DNA of 57,684 nt from GCA-2725625 sp964574215 (GTDB taxonomy: Bacteria > Pseudomonadota > Alphaproteobacteria > Rhodospirillales > UBA2165), in contig CAZNLR010000033.1 in assembly GCA_964574215.1 (NCBI GenBank), positions 1 to 57,684 of the forward strand, given 5' to 3'. A program made the position numbers and the translations under genes. This document shows positions 7,416 to 16,569 of this stretch, piece by piece (position 1 is the first letter of the stretch; the number at the start of each line of letters is the position of its first letter). Below the pieces are notes generated by a model. The model did no database searches, was not told the origin of the DNA, and saw only the letters and a list, made by a program, of their open reading frames with translations.

Positions 7416-8657
7416 TCAGTCGCCTCCGGCATAAGTGCCCGCAGTGTCCGGGAACATTTTTTTGATGATCCGGAAGGCGCAAAGGTCCTCGCTGCCGTCC
7501 ATGTGAGGGAACATGAGGGCATCGCGCATCAGTTTTTCGTAGCCCATTTCCATCATCGAGCCATAACCGCCGTGGAGTTCGAGCCCTTGGCGGCAGACAT
7601 GGATGACTTCGTTAGCGGCGAACACCTTCAGCATGTTGCAAAGATTGAGGGCCTCCGGATCATCCCGGTCGAGGGCGTAAGCGATCCTGAACAGGAACGA
7701 TTTGACGGCCTCGAGGCGGATCGCCATATCGGCGACGCGGGTGGCGACGGCCTGATGCTTGATCAGAATTTTGCCGCCCTGGACGTGCTCCTGAACCCAT
7801 TCGGAGGTGGCGTCGAAAGCAGCCTGGCCGACGCCCAGGTTTTTGGCCGCCTGCAACAATTTACCGAGGCGATAAAAAACGATCTCGGCCTTGGGCAGCC
7901 CCAGATCTTTGACCAGGAGATGGTCTTCGGGCAGCCGCACGTCTTCCAGAACGATCTCGCCGTTGTTCATCAGCCGCGCGCCCAAGGTCTCGTTGCAGCG
8001 GGCGATGCTGACTCCCGGCGTATCGCGCGGCACGACAAAACTGGACGTGCCTTCGAGCACGCCCACGTCCGGGTTGGTATTGGCATAGACAAAGAACAAT
8101 TTGCCGTCATAGCCGTTGGTGATGAAATGCTTGGTGCCGTTCAACACCCACTCGCCGTTTTCGAACACGGCCCGCGTATCCATATTGGATTCGGGCACGT
8201 TGTAGGGCAGCCATCGGTCCGACGAACCTCGGGGTTCAGATACGGCGTGGGCCATCAGAAAGGTCGGATCATCAATGATCTTGGGAAACCATTCTTCCTG
8301 AATTCTTTCCGACGCATAGGTTCGCATCAGGACAGACAGTTTCCAGGTCTGGATCAGCTTGTCGGCAAGGCCGCAATCCCCCCGCGCCAATTCCATCGCC
8401 ACCAACGTACACACCAGCGCTTCGGTACCGGGATCGACTTCGATGCCGCCGTATTTCTTGGGAACGCCGATGCAGCGAACGCCGAGATTTTCAACGGCTT
8501 CGAAGATTTCCCTGGGAACCCTGTCTTCGGGCGCCGCGGTCCATTCCCGGTCCGGGTCTTCCTTGATGAAAGGTTTGATTACGTCATCGACAAAGTTATG
8601 TACGCTCTGCCAAAGAATTTGATGCTCTTCGGCAAGACCTTCAATCGCCATATCCAT
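7416..8657 (-). CDS. Acyl-CoA dehydrogenase family protein
   Basis: 413 residues with the N-terminal helical domain, a middle beta domain with AHAVSEPRGSSD (FAD/substrate loop) and a C-terminal four-helix domain containing GLELHGGYG. These FAD enzymes desaturate acyl-CoA thioesters. At the place where MCAD-like enzymes have the catalytic Glu (YEGT), this one has MDGS, i.e. Asp387; aspartate would be shorter and could change activity or substrate. Last gene of a minus-strand operon with CaiB, GST and UbiD-type genes (20 bases after UbiD), so its substrate is probably a CoA thioester produced there. Confidence 0.88.
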   Translation of the reverse strand: MDMAIEGLAEEHQILWQSVHNFVDDVIKPFIKEDPDREWTAAPEDRVPREIFEAVENLGVRCIGVPKKYGGIEVDPGTEALVCTLVAMELARGDCGLADKLIQTWKLSVLMRTYASERIQEEWFPKIIDDPTFLMAHAVSEPRGSSDRWLPYNVPESNMDTRAVFENGEWVLNGTKHFITNGYDGKLFFVYANTNPDVGVLEGTSSFVVPRDTPGVSIARCNETLGARLMNNGEIVLEDVRLPEDHLLVKDLGLPKAEIVFYRLGKLLQAAKNLGVGQAAFDATSEWVQEHVQGGKILIKHQAVATRVADMAIRLEAVKSFLFRIAYALDRDDPEALNLCNMLKVFAANEVIHVCRQGLELHGGYGSMMEMGYEKLMRDALMFPHMDGSEDLCAFRIIKKMFPDTAGTYAGGD

Positions 8658-8677
8658 CGTATAGCCCCACTATTAAT

Positions 8678-10282
8678 TCAAACTTCCGAGAAAATCTTCG
8701 ACAATTTTTCCATGGTCAGATTTTCCCGCTCGGCGTCGGTCATATAGTCGATACCGATGCCGTATTCCTTCCAGCGCCGCTTGATCTTACGTTCCAGCTT
8801 GGGATTGATTTTGTTGAGGGGCGGGTAGCGGCGGCCCTCATAATCGGGGTTGGGCTCGAAGGCCCAACTGCGGGTGGCGTCCACCAGTACTCGCGTCCAA
8901 AGGCCCGTGCCGTATTTGGCCGGGTCCCGATCCGCCGCTGGCGTGGAGAGATCGAGAACCGAACCGAAGGTCGGGCCGATAAGCTGCACGTCCCCTGCCC
9001 CGGGGTCGACCCGGAACGACACCGCCCATTCGACGGAAACGGGATCGCGGATATCGATATCTTCTTCGACCACGATGACGTTTTTGTAGAACCACTGGCC
9101 ATTGGAGGAACCCCATAACACGTTACCAATCTGCATGGCCTGATTGCGGTATTGCTTGCGGATTTGGACGACGATGTTGAGACCGGTGGTTACCGGCGGC
9201 ATCCAAACATCGGTGATGCCCATGACACCGGCGTCCTCCAGCATGTTCCAGGCGATGGCCGACCAGCTGTAGGCGCAAAGAGGGCCGTCTTCGGACGGCA
9301 AGCCGGGACGGCTGCCTTCCAATGCACCGCGCAGGATGGGTTTATCCCGGTGCGTGATGCAGGTGACCTTGAGCACCGGCTTGGGCGACTGGCGACGGGC
9401 CTCGTAGCCCGGATAATCGGCGAAAGGTCCTTCCATCTCAAAAGTGGCGGGGTCCGGGTCGATATAGCCTTCGACAACGATCTCCGCCGTCGCCGGGACC
9501 ATGATATCGACGGTTTCACATTTCACCAGTTCCACCGGCTGGTCGTGGATGGCGCCCACCATATCCCACTCGCAGACATGTTTGGGAAAGGGGCTGCCGC
9601 CGCAGAAGGGCATGGAATCGTGCCAGCCGTGGACGATAGCGACTTCCATTTTTTCTCCTGCCTCCTTGCGCTTGGAGAAATGTCCGCCGTAGCCCTGAGT
9701 GGGCATCAGCAGTTTGCCGATCTTATCCGGCCCCAATATCTGTCCCCGGTAGAGGCCCACATTGGGGCGTCCCGTTACCGGGTCGTTGGTCACCACGCCG
9801 CAATAGGTGTCGATATAGCGGCCACCGTCGGATTCGTGGTATTTAAGAGCGGGAAAGTCGAACAGGTTGATGTCGTCGCCTTTGAGAATGCGGTCTTTGA
9901 CCGGGCCGGTACCGACCCTTTTGGGTTTGATGGGATTGCGGTAAGTGTCCTTGAGATGCCGCACCATTTCCTTATCGGACGTTTTCTTCGGCAGTCCTAG
10001 AAGAAGAGCCACTTGGTCCCGATTGGATAGTCCGCAGGTCATGAATTTCGTGCTGCGCCCTTTTTTATAATCTTTGATATTTTCGAACAGGAGCGCCGGT
10101 CCCTGAAGCCCCATATTGACCCGCGTGATGGCGCCGATTTCTTCGTCCCAATCGACCTCGGCCTTGACTTTTTTGAGCCTTTTGGCGCGGGACAAATCGT
10201 CGATCCAGGTTCTGAGACTGGGCTGGTCCGCACTGGGACCTTTTTTTGCTTTGGTGCTTTTCTTGGATACTGCTTTGGCCAT
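8678..10282 (-). CDS. UbiD-family prenyl-FMN decarboxylase
   Basis: 534 residues. The cofactor region NVGLYRGQ (Arg179) and the pair E284/D289 in EGPFADYPGY correspond to the Arg-Glu-Glu/Asp triad of UbiD/Fdc1, and E271 to the metal/phosphate site. GALEGSRPGLPSEDG is also a family segment. UbiD enzymes reversibly decarboxylate alpha,beta-unsaturated or aromatic acids using prenylated FMN. The Lys-rich first 20 residues are an extra basic tail. GGGGGG precedes the ATG. No ubiX (prenyl-FMN synthase) is in the window. Its operon with a CoA transferase and acyl-CoA dehydrogenase suggests a catabolic substrate rather than ubiquinone synthesis. Confidence 0.93.
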   Translation of the reverse strand: MAKAVSKKSTKAKKGPSADQPSLRTWIDDLSRAKRLKKVKAEVDWDEEIGAITRVNMGLQGPALLFENIKDYKKGRSTKFMTCGLSNRDQVALLLGLPKKTSDKEMVRHLKDTYRNPIKPKRVGTGPVKDRILKGDDINLFDFPALKYHESDGGRYIDTYCGVVTNDPVTGRPNVGLYRGQILGPDKIGKLLMPTQGYGGHFSKRKEAGEKMEVAIVHGWHDSMPFCGGSPFPKHVCEWDMVGAIHDQPVELVKCETVDIMVPATAEIVVEGYIDPDPATFEMEGPFADYPGYEARRQSPKPVLKVTCITHRDKPILRGALEGSRPGLPSEDGPLCAYSWSAIAWNMLEDAGVMGITDVWMPPVTTGLNIVVQIRKQYRNQAMQIGNVLWGSSNGQWFYKNVIVVEEDIDIRDPVSVEWAVSFRVDPGAGDVQLIGPTFGSVLDLSTPAADRDPAKYGTGLWTRVLVDATRSWAFEPNPDYEGRRYPPLNKINPKLERKIKRRWKEYGIGIDYMTDAERENLTMEKLSKIFSEV

Positions 10283-10357
10283 ATCGCCCCCCTGTTCAGG
10301 TTACGGCGGAACGCTACCGCGTAATTTCGGGCCAAGCAATAATTTCGGGAATTATCT

Positions 10358-11323
10358 TTACAGGCTCTCCCGTCCGTGGGGGCGGCTGAAATCCACATCG
10401 GGCCCTTTGGGAATGATCCCCGTTGACGTGACCGGACCACCGGGACCATAGACCAGCTTTTTCATCAGATCGATGTTGACGGTCTCGGCGATGCCCGGAG
10501 TCTGATACAGGTCGCGGGTATAGGCGGAAAGATTGGGGTAGTCCTCGATCCGGCGCTTGTTACAAAGATAGCCCAGATAGTGAATGGCATCGAAACGGAC
10601 CAATGTCGGAAACAGCCGCCAATCGGCCTCCGTCTGTTGGTCACCGCAGAGATAGCGTTGCCCGGCCAGCAATTCATCCAATTTATCAAAAGTGGTGAAC
10701 AACACATCATAGGACGCTTCGTAGGCCTGCTGGCTTTTCGACCGGCCGCAGCCGTTGACGGCATCATTGACGCCTTTCAGCACCAGATCGTTCATTTCCT
10801 CGATCTTCGGCCGCAATGCCTCTGGATAGAAATCAGGTGTGGTATCGGTGAATTCGGCAAACTCCGAGTTAAACATGCGGATGATTTCCGACGATTCATT
10901 GCTGACGACCGTCTGTTTTTCCTTGTCCCACAAAGCCGGCACCGAGACCCGCCCGGAATATTCGGGATCGGCCAGGGCATAGATTTCATGGAGGAATTTT
11001 ACAGATACTTCGGTGCCCGGAACCTGATGGTCATTGCCGTCGAACCACCAGCCGCCTGTTCTCTCTGGATTTTGAACCGTGTCGTACAGTTCAATGATGC
11101 CCTCTAGTTTTTTAAGCGCCCGGAACAAGAGCGTACGCTGCGCCCAAGGACAGGCGACGGAGGAATAGAGGACATAGCGGCCCGGCTCCGCCTTGAAACC
11201 GGAGGAACCGTCAGCGGTAATGAAATTTCTAAAGATGGAGGTTCTTTTGACATAGCTGCCGTCGGCCATTATTTCGCTAAGAATATCCTCGTCTTTCCAG
11301 ACGCCCTCGATGAGCTGTCCCAT
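10358..11323 (-). CDS. Glutathionyl-hydroquinone reductase-like GST (YqjG/ECM4 family)
   Basis: 321 residues. Cys58 in SSVACPWAQRTL is the catalytic cysteine of the Xi-class, which removes glutathione from glutathionyl-hydroquinones by a Cys-dependent reduction. Other family marks are SNESSEIIRMFN and the C-terminal helical domain with GDQQTEADWRLFPTLVRFD and YPNLSAYTRDLYQTPG. GAGGAA lies 8 bases before the ATG. It is 12 bases after the CoA transferase and upstream of UbiD in one operon, pointing to quinone or hydroquinone intermediates in the pathway. Confidence 0.92.
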   Translation of the reverse strand: MGQLIEGVWKDEDILSEIMADGSYVKRTSIFRNFITADGSSGFKAEPGRYVLYSSVACPWAQRTLLFRALKKLEGIIELYDTVQNPERTGGWWFDGNDHQVPGTEVSVKFLHEIYALADPEYSGRVSVPALWDKEKQTVVSNESSEIIRMFNSEFAEFTDTTPDFYPEALRPKIEEMNDLVLKGVNDAVNGCGRSKSQQAYEASYDVLFTTFDKLDELLAGQRYLCGDQQTEADWRLFPTLVRFDAIHYLGYLCNKRRIEDYPNLSAYTRDLYQTPGIAETVNIDLMKKLVYGPGGPVTSTGIIPKGPDVDFSRPHGRESL

Positions 11324-11335
11324 GCTATTCGTTCC

Positions 11336-12559
11336 TCAGATAATTTCTTTCTTGGTTAGTTGTTCGATTTCCTCGTCGGTTTTGCCCAGAACCCGCCTGA
11401 GCACCTCTTCCGTATCTTCGCCCAGCAGGGGCGGCGCCTTGTCATATTGAACCGGCGTTTTGGAAAAATTCAACGGACTGGCGACCGCTTCCATCGGCCC
11501 GGCCAACGGATGCGGCAACTCGATTTTCATGCCCCTTGTCTGAACCTGTTCCTCTTCAAACACCTCGGGAATGGTATTTATCGGGCCGCAGGGGACGGCA
11601 ATATCGGGCAACGTTCCCATCCAGTCGGCGCTGGTTCTCTGAGCAAATATCGCCGCCATTTCCTCGATTAGCTCGGCGCGGTTGGTGACCCGGTCGGGAT
11701 TGGTTTTAAAGCGTTCATCATCGGCCAGCTCGGACCGCTCGACGAATTCGCAAAACCGCCTGAATTGGATATCGTTACCGATGGCGATGATGACGTACCC
11801 GTCGGCCGTTTTAAACGGCTGATAAGGCGCCAGGTTAGGGTGCTGGGCGCCGGTGCGCACGGGCGGAATGCCGCTGGCGAAATAATTATGAGCCTGATTG
11901 GCGAGCCAGCCGACCTGGGTATCCAACAACGCCAAATCCATATACTGGCCTTCGCCCGTGGCGTCGCGATGGCGCAAGGCCGCCAGAATTCCAATGGCGG
12001 CATACATACCGGTGGTCAGGTCGGATACCGCCAGGCCAACCCGTTGCGGCCCCTCCCCCGGCTCGCCATCAGGCACACCGGTGATGCTCAGCAATCCGCC
12101 CATGGCCTGAATCAGATAGTCGTAGCCGGCTTCCTGGGCCCGGGGACCGGTTTGCCCGAAGCCGGTGATCGAACAATAGATCAGCCCCGGATTGACCGCC
12201 TTGATATCTTCGTAACCCAATCCCTTGGATGCCAAATCTCCGACCTTGAAATTCTCTACCAGGATGTCCGATTGCGCCGCCAGATCAAGGACGATACGAC
12301 GGCCCTCGTCCTTGGTGATGTCCAGCGTAACGGAATGCTTGCCCCGGTTGGCCGACAGATAGTACGCCGCTTCCCGTGTATCCTCGCCATTCATGTCCTT
12401 GAGCCAGGGCGGGCCCCAATGGCGGGTATCATCACCCAGCTTGGGCCGTTCGATTTTGATGATCTCGGCCCCCAAATCGGCCAGTATCTGCGTACACCAC
12501 GGACCCGCCAGGATGCGGCTTAGATCGAGAACGCGGATACCGTCGAGAGGTCGAGACAT
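11336..12559 (-). CDS. Family III CoA transferase (CaiB/BaiF type)
   Basis: 407 residues. Starts with the family block GIRVLDLSRILAGPWC; DLG-AEIIKIE follows. Asp180 in VSDLTTG matches the catalytic Asp169 of formyl-CoA transferase, which forms the aspartyl-CoA intermediates; GEGQYMDLALLD is the next conserved block. It moves CoA between carboxylic acids. First gene of the minus-strand operon, so it probably activates the acid that the acyl-CoA dehydrogenase then oxidises; donor and acceptor acids are unknown. Confidence 0.93.
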   Translation of the reverse strand: MSRPLDGIRVLDLSRILAGPWCTQILADLGAEIIKIERPKLGDDTRHWGPPWLKDMNGEDTREAAYYLSANRGKHSVTLDITKDEGRRIVLDLAAQSDILVENFKVGDLASKGLGYEDIKAVNPGLIYCSITGFGQTGPRAQEAGYDYLIQAMGGLLSITGVPDGEPGEGPQRVGLAVSDLTTGMYAAIGILAALRHRDATGEGQYMDLALLDTQVGWLANQAHNYFASGIPPVRTGAQHPNLAPYQPFKTADGYVIIAIGNDIQFRRFCEFVERSELADDERFKTNPDRVTNRAELIEEMAAIFAQRTSADWMGTLPDIAVPCGPINTIPEVFEEEQVQTRGMKIELPHPLAGPMEAVASPLNFSKTPVQYDKAPPLLGEDTEEVLRRVLGKTDEEIEQLTKKEII

Positions 12560-12672
12560 GCGAAGGAGACTCCTGATTTACATTATTGGGCGCTTCTCTC
12601 GCATGAAAAGGTCGCCAACGACATGAATTAGGTTATTTAGGCAAAAGCGACAAGGACAAAGCTCCGGATAAC

Positions 12673-12710
12673 GGCCTATTTTGACGTGATACCAGATAGG
12701 CCAAATTATT
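12673..12710 (+). promoter_or_regulatory. Possible promoter and inverted repeat before the AMIN/barrel gene
   Basis: Inverted repeat GGCCTAT (12673-12679) and ATAGGCC (12696-12702) encloses TTGACG (12681-12686); an AT-rich -10-like AATTAT follows at 12704-12709. The rest of 12560-12821 shows nothing else. The -10 is weak, so this is a low-confidence promoter with a possible operator. Confidence 0.3.
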
Positions 12711-12821
12711 CGGCGAAATCGGCTCTTAAACCACAATATCTTGTAATTTTATCCTTATGTTAACCAATCTGGCGCACAAATTGCAGTAAATAAGGCGCCA
12801 AAAATAACAGGAGTAGTGGTG

Positions 12822-14222
12822 ATGGGACGGATTTCTGGGCATTTGTCCACCGTGGCCGCCTTTTCAGCAGTAATTTGCACGGCAATTTTTGCCGGTTCGG
12901 GGTTCGTACAGGCGGCAAACAATTCAGACTTGTCCGGTAACCTTGAGATTGCCGCGGCAACCAATTACGAAAGAGACTCGTTAACGGTCAGCGATGTCAG
13001 GGTCGGGAAACATCCCGATAAAACCCGCATCGTGCTCGATATATCGAAGCCGACGAACCTCGCTTATGAAGTTTCCGGCGATGGCAGGGCGGTTTTCATC
13101 GATCTGCCTTCCGTCGAATGGGAAGCCGCACCGTTTTCAGCCAGACATGCCGAGGGCGTTGTTGTCGATTATCGATTTAATTCGGACGGCAAATCCGGTG
13201 GCCGGCTCAGCATCCTAACCGACCAGCCGGTGCGCATCAGGCGTCCGTTTTTCGTCGCGCCCGGCGGAAATATGGGCCATCGGATCGTCATCGACGTTGT
13301 GCCCGGCCCGGTTCCGCCAGCGTCTTACGCCTCTGCGGCACCTGCTATGGATCAACACAACGGCCAAGGTATCGAACTGGCAAAATTGACGCAAAACAGC
13401 GGCTTGAACCGCTCTCGCAACGGCGGGACCATGGTCGCCTCTCTCGATACGCCGAACATCGGCGCTGTCAAAACCGGGAACCGGAAAAATCAAGAAGTCG
13501 CGCAGAACCGTTTTCCTCAAAACCAGTACCCGCCGTCGACCATGCCGCGGAACCCCATGATTCCTCAAAACAACCCGATGATCCCGCAGAACAATATGCA
13601 GCGGAACGTCATGCCCGAGCCGGAACGGGCCGGTCTGTTCGGTATAGAAAACACCTATCTCCGGCTCGGCGTGGGCCTCACGATGCTATCGGAAACCACC
13701 AACACCGGCGCCGGCAATGAGAATGCTGTCGAATATCAACCGGGTTTCGGCCTCAACGCTGGCCTTGGTGTCGACATGCAAAACCGGTTCCGTCTGGAAG
13801 GTGAAATGATTTACACCACCAATAGCTTGCAAAAAATATCCGGAACCGCCGCCGGTAACAGCGCCATCACCCAAGCCGTCGGGGGTGATACGTCGACCCT
13901 GGCGTTTATGGCCAACGCCGCCTATGATTTTCCCAATCAAACAAGGTTAACGCCCTATTTGATGGGCGGGTTCGGCATTGCTGGTGTATTCCTGAACGAG
14001 TGGGAAGCAGACAACAATGCAATTGCCGACGATACGGATTGGGTGTTGGCGTTCCAGGCTGGCGCCGGTATCGGCTATGAGTTGGATGACCGGACCGATT
14101 TGGAACTCAGTTACCGCTATTTCGAAACCCAAGCGCCGGAGTTCGGAGACACCAGAACGTCGCCGTTTGAATCCGAACTTGCTGGACACAACGTGATGCT
14201 GGGCGTCAGATTAAAATACTAA
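12822..14222 (+). CDS. AMIN-domain/outer-membrane beta-barrel fusion protein
   Basis: 466 residues from the ATG at 12822 (CAGGAG 8 bases upstream; two in-frame GTG codons just before are less well placed). Signal peptide to about residue 31 (VQAA). Residues about 45-160 resemble an AMIN domain (KTRIVLDISKPTNLAYEV, FIDLPSVEW, HRIVIDVVP), which usually binds peptidoglycan or targets envelope proteins. An Asn/Pro/Gln-rich linker with tandem NPMIPQN units (about 230-265) leads to a C-terminal eight-strand-like barrel (about 275-466) ending GHNVMLGVRLKY, the typical last strand with terminal aromatic. Predicted to tie the outer membrane to the wall. Confidence 0.8.
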   Translation: MGRISGHLSTVAAFSAVICTAIFAGSGFVQAANNSDLSGNLEIAAATNYERDSLTVSDVRVGKHPDKTRIVLDISKPTNLAYEVSGDGRAVFIDLPSVEWEAAPFSARHAEGVVVDYRFNSDGKSGGRLSILTDQPVRIRRPFFVAPGGNMGHRIVIDVVPGPVPPASYASAAPAMDQHNGQGIELAKLTQNSGLNRSRNGGTMVASLDTPNIGAVKTGNRKNQEVAQNRFPQNQYPPSTMPRNPMIPQNNPMIPQNNMQRNVMPEPERAGLFGIENTYLRLGVGLTMLSETTNTGAGNENAVEYQPGFGLNAGLGVDMQNRFRLEGEMIYTTNSLQKISGTAAGNSAITQAVGGDTSTLAFMANAAYDFPNQTRLTPYLMGGFGIAGVFLNEWEADNNAIADDTDWVLAFQAGAGIGYELDDRTDLELSYRYFETQAPEFGDTRTSPFESELAGHNVMLGVRLKY

Positions 14223-14245
14223 ACTTTCAGATTTAATTGCTCTAT

Positions 14246-14273
14246 CGGCCCGTCTTATTTGGCGGGCCGTTTC
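14246..14273 (+). terminator. Rho-independent terminator of the AMIN/barrel gene
   Basis: Stem CGGCCCG (14246-14252) and CGGGCCG (14263-14269) around a 10-base loop, followed by TTTCC. It begins 23 bases after the stop codon. Confidence 0.75.
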
Positions 14274-14338
14274 CGTTGGCAGTGACAGATCATACTTAGA
14301 TTGCTAACTTTAGCAGCCCCTACCTATTGGAATTAAAA

Positions 14339-15259
14339 ATGGCGTCAACGAACTCGCGCAATACCTTCCCTATGTCTTCCGGTATTTTATTAGCCATACT
14401 CCTAACCGTCTTCAGCAACTTATTCTTTACCGCATCGCACGGCATGGTCAGGCATATCGGCCCCGTTCTCCATCCCTTCGAAGTTGCTTTCTTTTCCAAC
14501 CTGTTTTCCGTCGCATTTTATATACCATGGTTTTTGAGGGTCGGATTCACGCCGTTGAAAACCACCAAATTTCCCGTTCATTTTACGCGCGCATTCTTTA
14601 ACGCCGGTGCGCTTATCTGCTGGTACACGGCGCTGTCCATGACTCCTTTGGGAGACGCCGTCGCGTTGGCTCTAACCGGCCCATTGTTCGTCACCATCGG
14701 GGCATTCCTGTTTCTCGGAGAGTTTATAAGGGCCCGGCGCTGGGCCGCTCTTGCCGTCGGCGTTTGCGGCGCGCTGATCATCATCCGGCCCGGATTCGAA
14801 ACCATCAGCATCGGCTTTTTGTTCGTTTTAGCGTCCGCCCTGTTCGGCGCCGGTACCAAACTATTCGCCAAATACCTTTCCCGTACGGATAGCGCCATTA
14901 CGTGCAGCGCCTATGTGGCAATTTTACAGACGCCGATAACCTTCGTGCTTGCCATGTTTGTATGGAAAACGCCAAGTTTAGATCAATTGGCCTGGCTCGC
15001 CGCCGTCGGGTTTTCCGTTGCCTTGGCGCACATATTGATGGTCAAGGCCTTTTCCTATGCCGAAGTCAGCGCACTCGAACCCCTTGTTTTCGTGCGAATG
15101 GTATTTGCTGCGGCGATCGGCTATTTGGCATTCAGCGAATTCCCGGTGTTTTGGACATGGGTTGGCGCAGGCATCATCGTTGCCTCGTCCAGCTATATCG
15201 CCCATCGGGAATCGAAGACTGCCAAACAATTTGCCTCAGACGACAAATTCGCCATCTGA
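14339..15259 (+). CDS. DMT-superfamily (EamA) transporter
   Basis: 306 residues from the ATG at 14339. Ten hydrophobic helices in two EamA repeats; the first repeat ends with the recognisable ALTGPLFVTIGAFLFLGEFIRARRWAAL and the second with the matching EPLVFVRMVFAAAIGYLAFSEFP. Inner-membrane exporter or importer of a small metabolite; the substrate cannot be told from sequence. It sits alone behind a terminator. Confidence 0.92.
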   Translation: MASTNSRNTFPMSSGILLAILLTVFSNLFFTASHGMVRHIGPVLHPFEVAFFSNLFSVAFYIPWFLRVGFTPLKTTKFPVHFTRAFFNAGALICWYTALSMTPLGDAVALALTGPLFVTIGAFLFLGEFIRARRWAALAVGVCGALIIIRPGFETISIGFLFVLASALFGAGTKLFAKYLSRTDSAITCSAYVAILQTPITFVLAMFVWKTPSLDQLAWLAAVGFSVALAHILMVKAFSYAEVSALEPLVFVRMVFAAAIGYLAFSEFPVFWTWVGAGIIVASSSYIAHRESKTAKQFASDDKFAI

Positions 15260-15345
15260 TATAGTAATCATTTGACAGTGGCCTCCAATCGGGTTTCAAC
15301 CTGCATTGGGAAATTGAACCATTCACAAAAGGAATAATCCTCAAT

Positions 15346-16365
15346 ATGGCGGGAATAGATAAGGCGAACGGTCATCGTCCAAGTGGACTGCTTCACTTGC
15401 TGGACCCTTCATTGAAACTGGCGCCGCGGCCCCGCCAGGAAGACGTTTCTTTTGATTTGAGCCAGACTTTAAATTCGGTGATGCGGCTTTCCGCCGAAGT
15501 ACCGGATGACGCCTTCAGCGCCCGTACGTTGGGCACCGAACGGCAGGGCAACGCGGTCTTGATTAACGAGGACGGTTTGCTTCTGACCATTGGGTATCTG
15601 GTGGTCGACGCCAGGACCATTGATCTGCACGGGAAAAACGGCCAGGACGTCAAAGCCGAATTGGTCGGCTACAACCATGAATCCGGCTTCGCGCTCATCC
15701 ACGCCTTGTCTCCGGTCGATCTGCCCGTCATGCAGACCGGCACCGCCGAGGATTTGGAAGAACGCGAATCGGTTATTATCGCACCCTACGGCAATATCGA
15801 TCATGCCATCCAGGCGGTGGTTGTTTCCCGGCGGGAATTTGCCGGCGCCTGGGAGTACCTTCTGGACCGCGCAATTTTTACCGCGCCCATTCACCCCAAT
15901 TGGAGTGGCGCCGCCCTGATCCGCCAGGACGGTACGCTCTGCGGTATCGGCTCATTGTGGGTGAATGACGCCGAAACGGGCAAACGGGAGAGCCCCGGCA
16001 ATATGTTCGTGCCGATCGACCTTCTCACCCCGATTTACGACGATCTGGTGTCGACGGGGCAAGCCCAAACCATCGACCGCCCCTGGCTGGGCATGTACAC
16101 GGCGGAAGCCATGGGCCGGTTGTTCGTATCGGGAATTATTCCCGATGGCCCGGCTGATTCGGCAGGTGTCGAAGCCGGCGATTTAATCGCCGGACTCAAC
16201 GATGAGACGATGACGACCATGGCGGATATGTATCGCCACCTTTGGGCTCTCGGTCAGGCAGGAGTCGAAATCACGTTGAATTTAAGGCGTGACGGCGAAG
16301 ATTTTGATGCCCTGGTCAAGACGGACAGCCGTTACAGTTTTTTGGAGCAACGCAAAAGTCACTAA
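15346..16365 (+). CDS. HtrA-like protein with PDZ domain, catalytic triad lost
   Basis: 339 residues without a signal peptide. Residues about 60-225 align with the trypsin-like domain of DegP/HtrA, but the His motif TNNHVV reads TIGYLV (His to Tyr), the Asp motif RSDIALI reads ESGFALI (Asp to Gly), and GNSGGAL reads NWSGAAL, keeping only Ser. A PDZ domain follows (about 240-325: LGMYTAEAMGRLFVSG, GPADSAGVEAGDLIAGLN). It should therefore bind peptides without cleaving them, in the cytoplasm. It stands alone between the DMT gene and the island; partner unknown. Confidence 0.8.
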   Translation: MAGIDKANGHRPSGLLHLLDPSLKLAPRPRQEDVSFDLSQTLNSVMRLSAEVPDDAFSARTLGTERQGNAVLINEDGLLLTIGYLVVDARTIDLHGKNGQDVKAELVGYNHESGFALIHALSPVDLPVMQTGTAEDLEERESVIIAPYGNIDHAIQAVVVSRREFAGAWEYLLDRAIFTAPIHPNWSGAALIRQDGTLCGIGSLWVNDAETGKRESPGNMFVPIDLLTPIYDDLVSTGQAQTIDRPWLGMYTAEAMGRLFVSGIIPDGPADSAGVEAGDLIAGLNDETMTTMADMYRHLWALGQAGVEITLNLRRDGEDFDALVKTDSRYSFLEQRKSH

Positions 16366-16517
16366 ATCACGTGAGCAGCCACCCCGGCTTCGCCCGCAAG
16401 AACTCGACGTGTTTCACCAATGAGGTCCGCAATTCGGTTCCTGCCAGCCGTTATCTGATGTAGGTCTGAACTTCCGAGTTTAGCCAGAACGGAATCTTAG
16501 GACCAAATAACAGGGGA

Positions 16518-16542
16518 TACGGAAACCCAGTCGTTTCGGTAC
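16518..16542 (+). repeat. Island palindrome copy 1
   Basis: TACGGAAAC, 6 bases, GTTTCGGTA: the most symmetric copy of the short imperfect palindrome found seven times between 16.5 and 20.0 kb. It lies downstream of the 66-residue membrane protein gene, which has another copy upstream. Confidence 0.7.
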
Positions 16543-16569
16543 AACCGATTCAACAAATAAAAGATCGCT

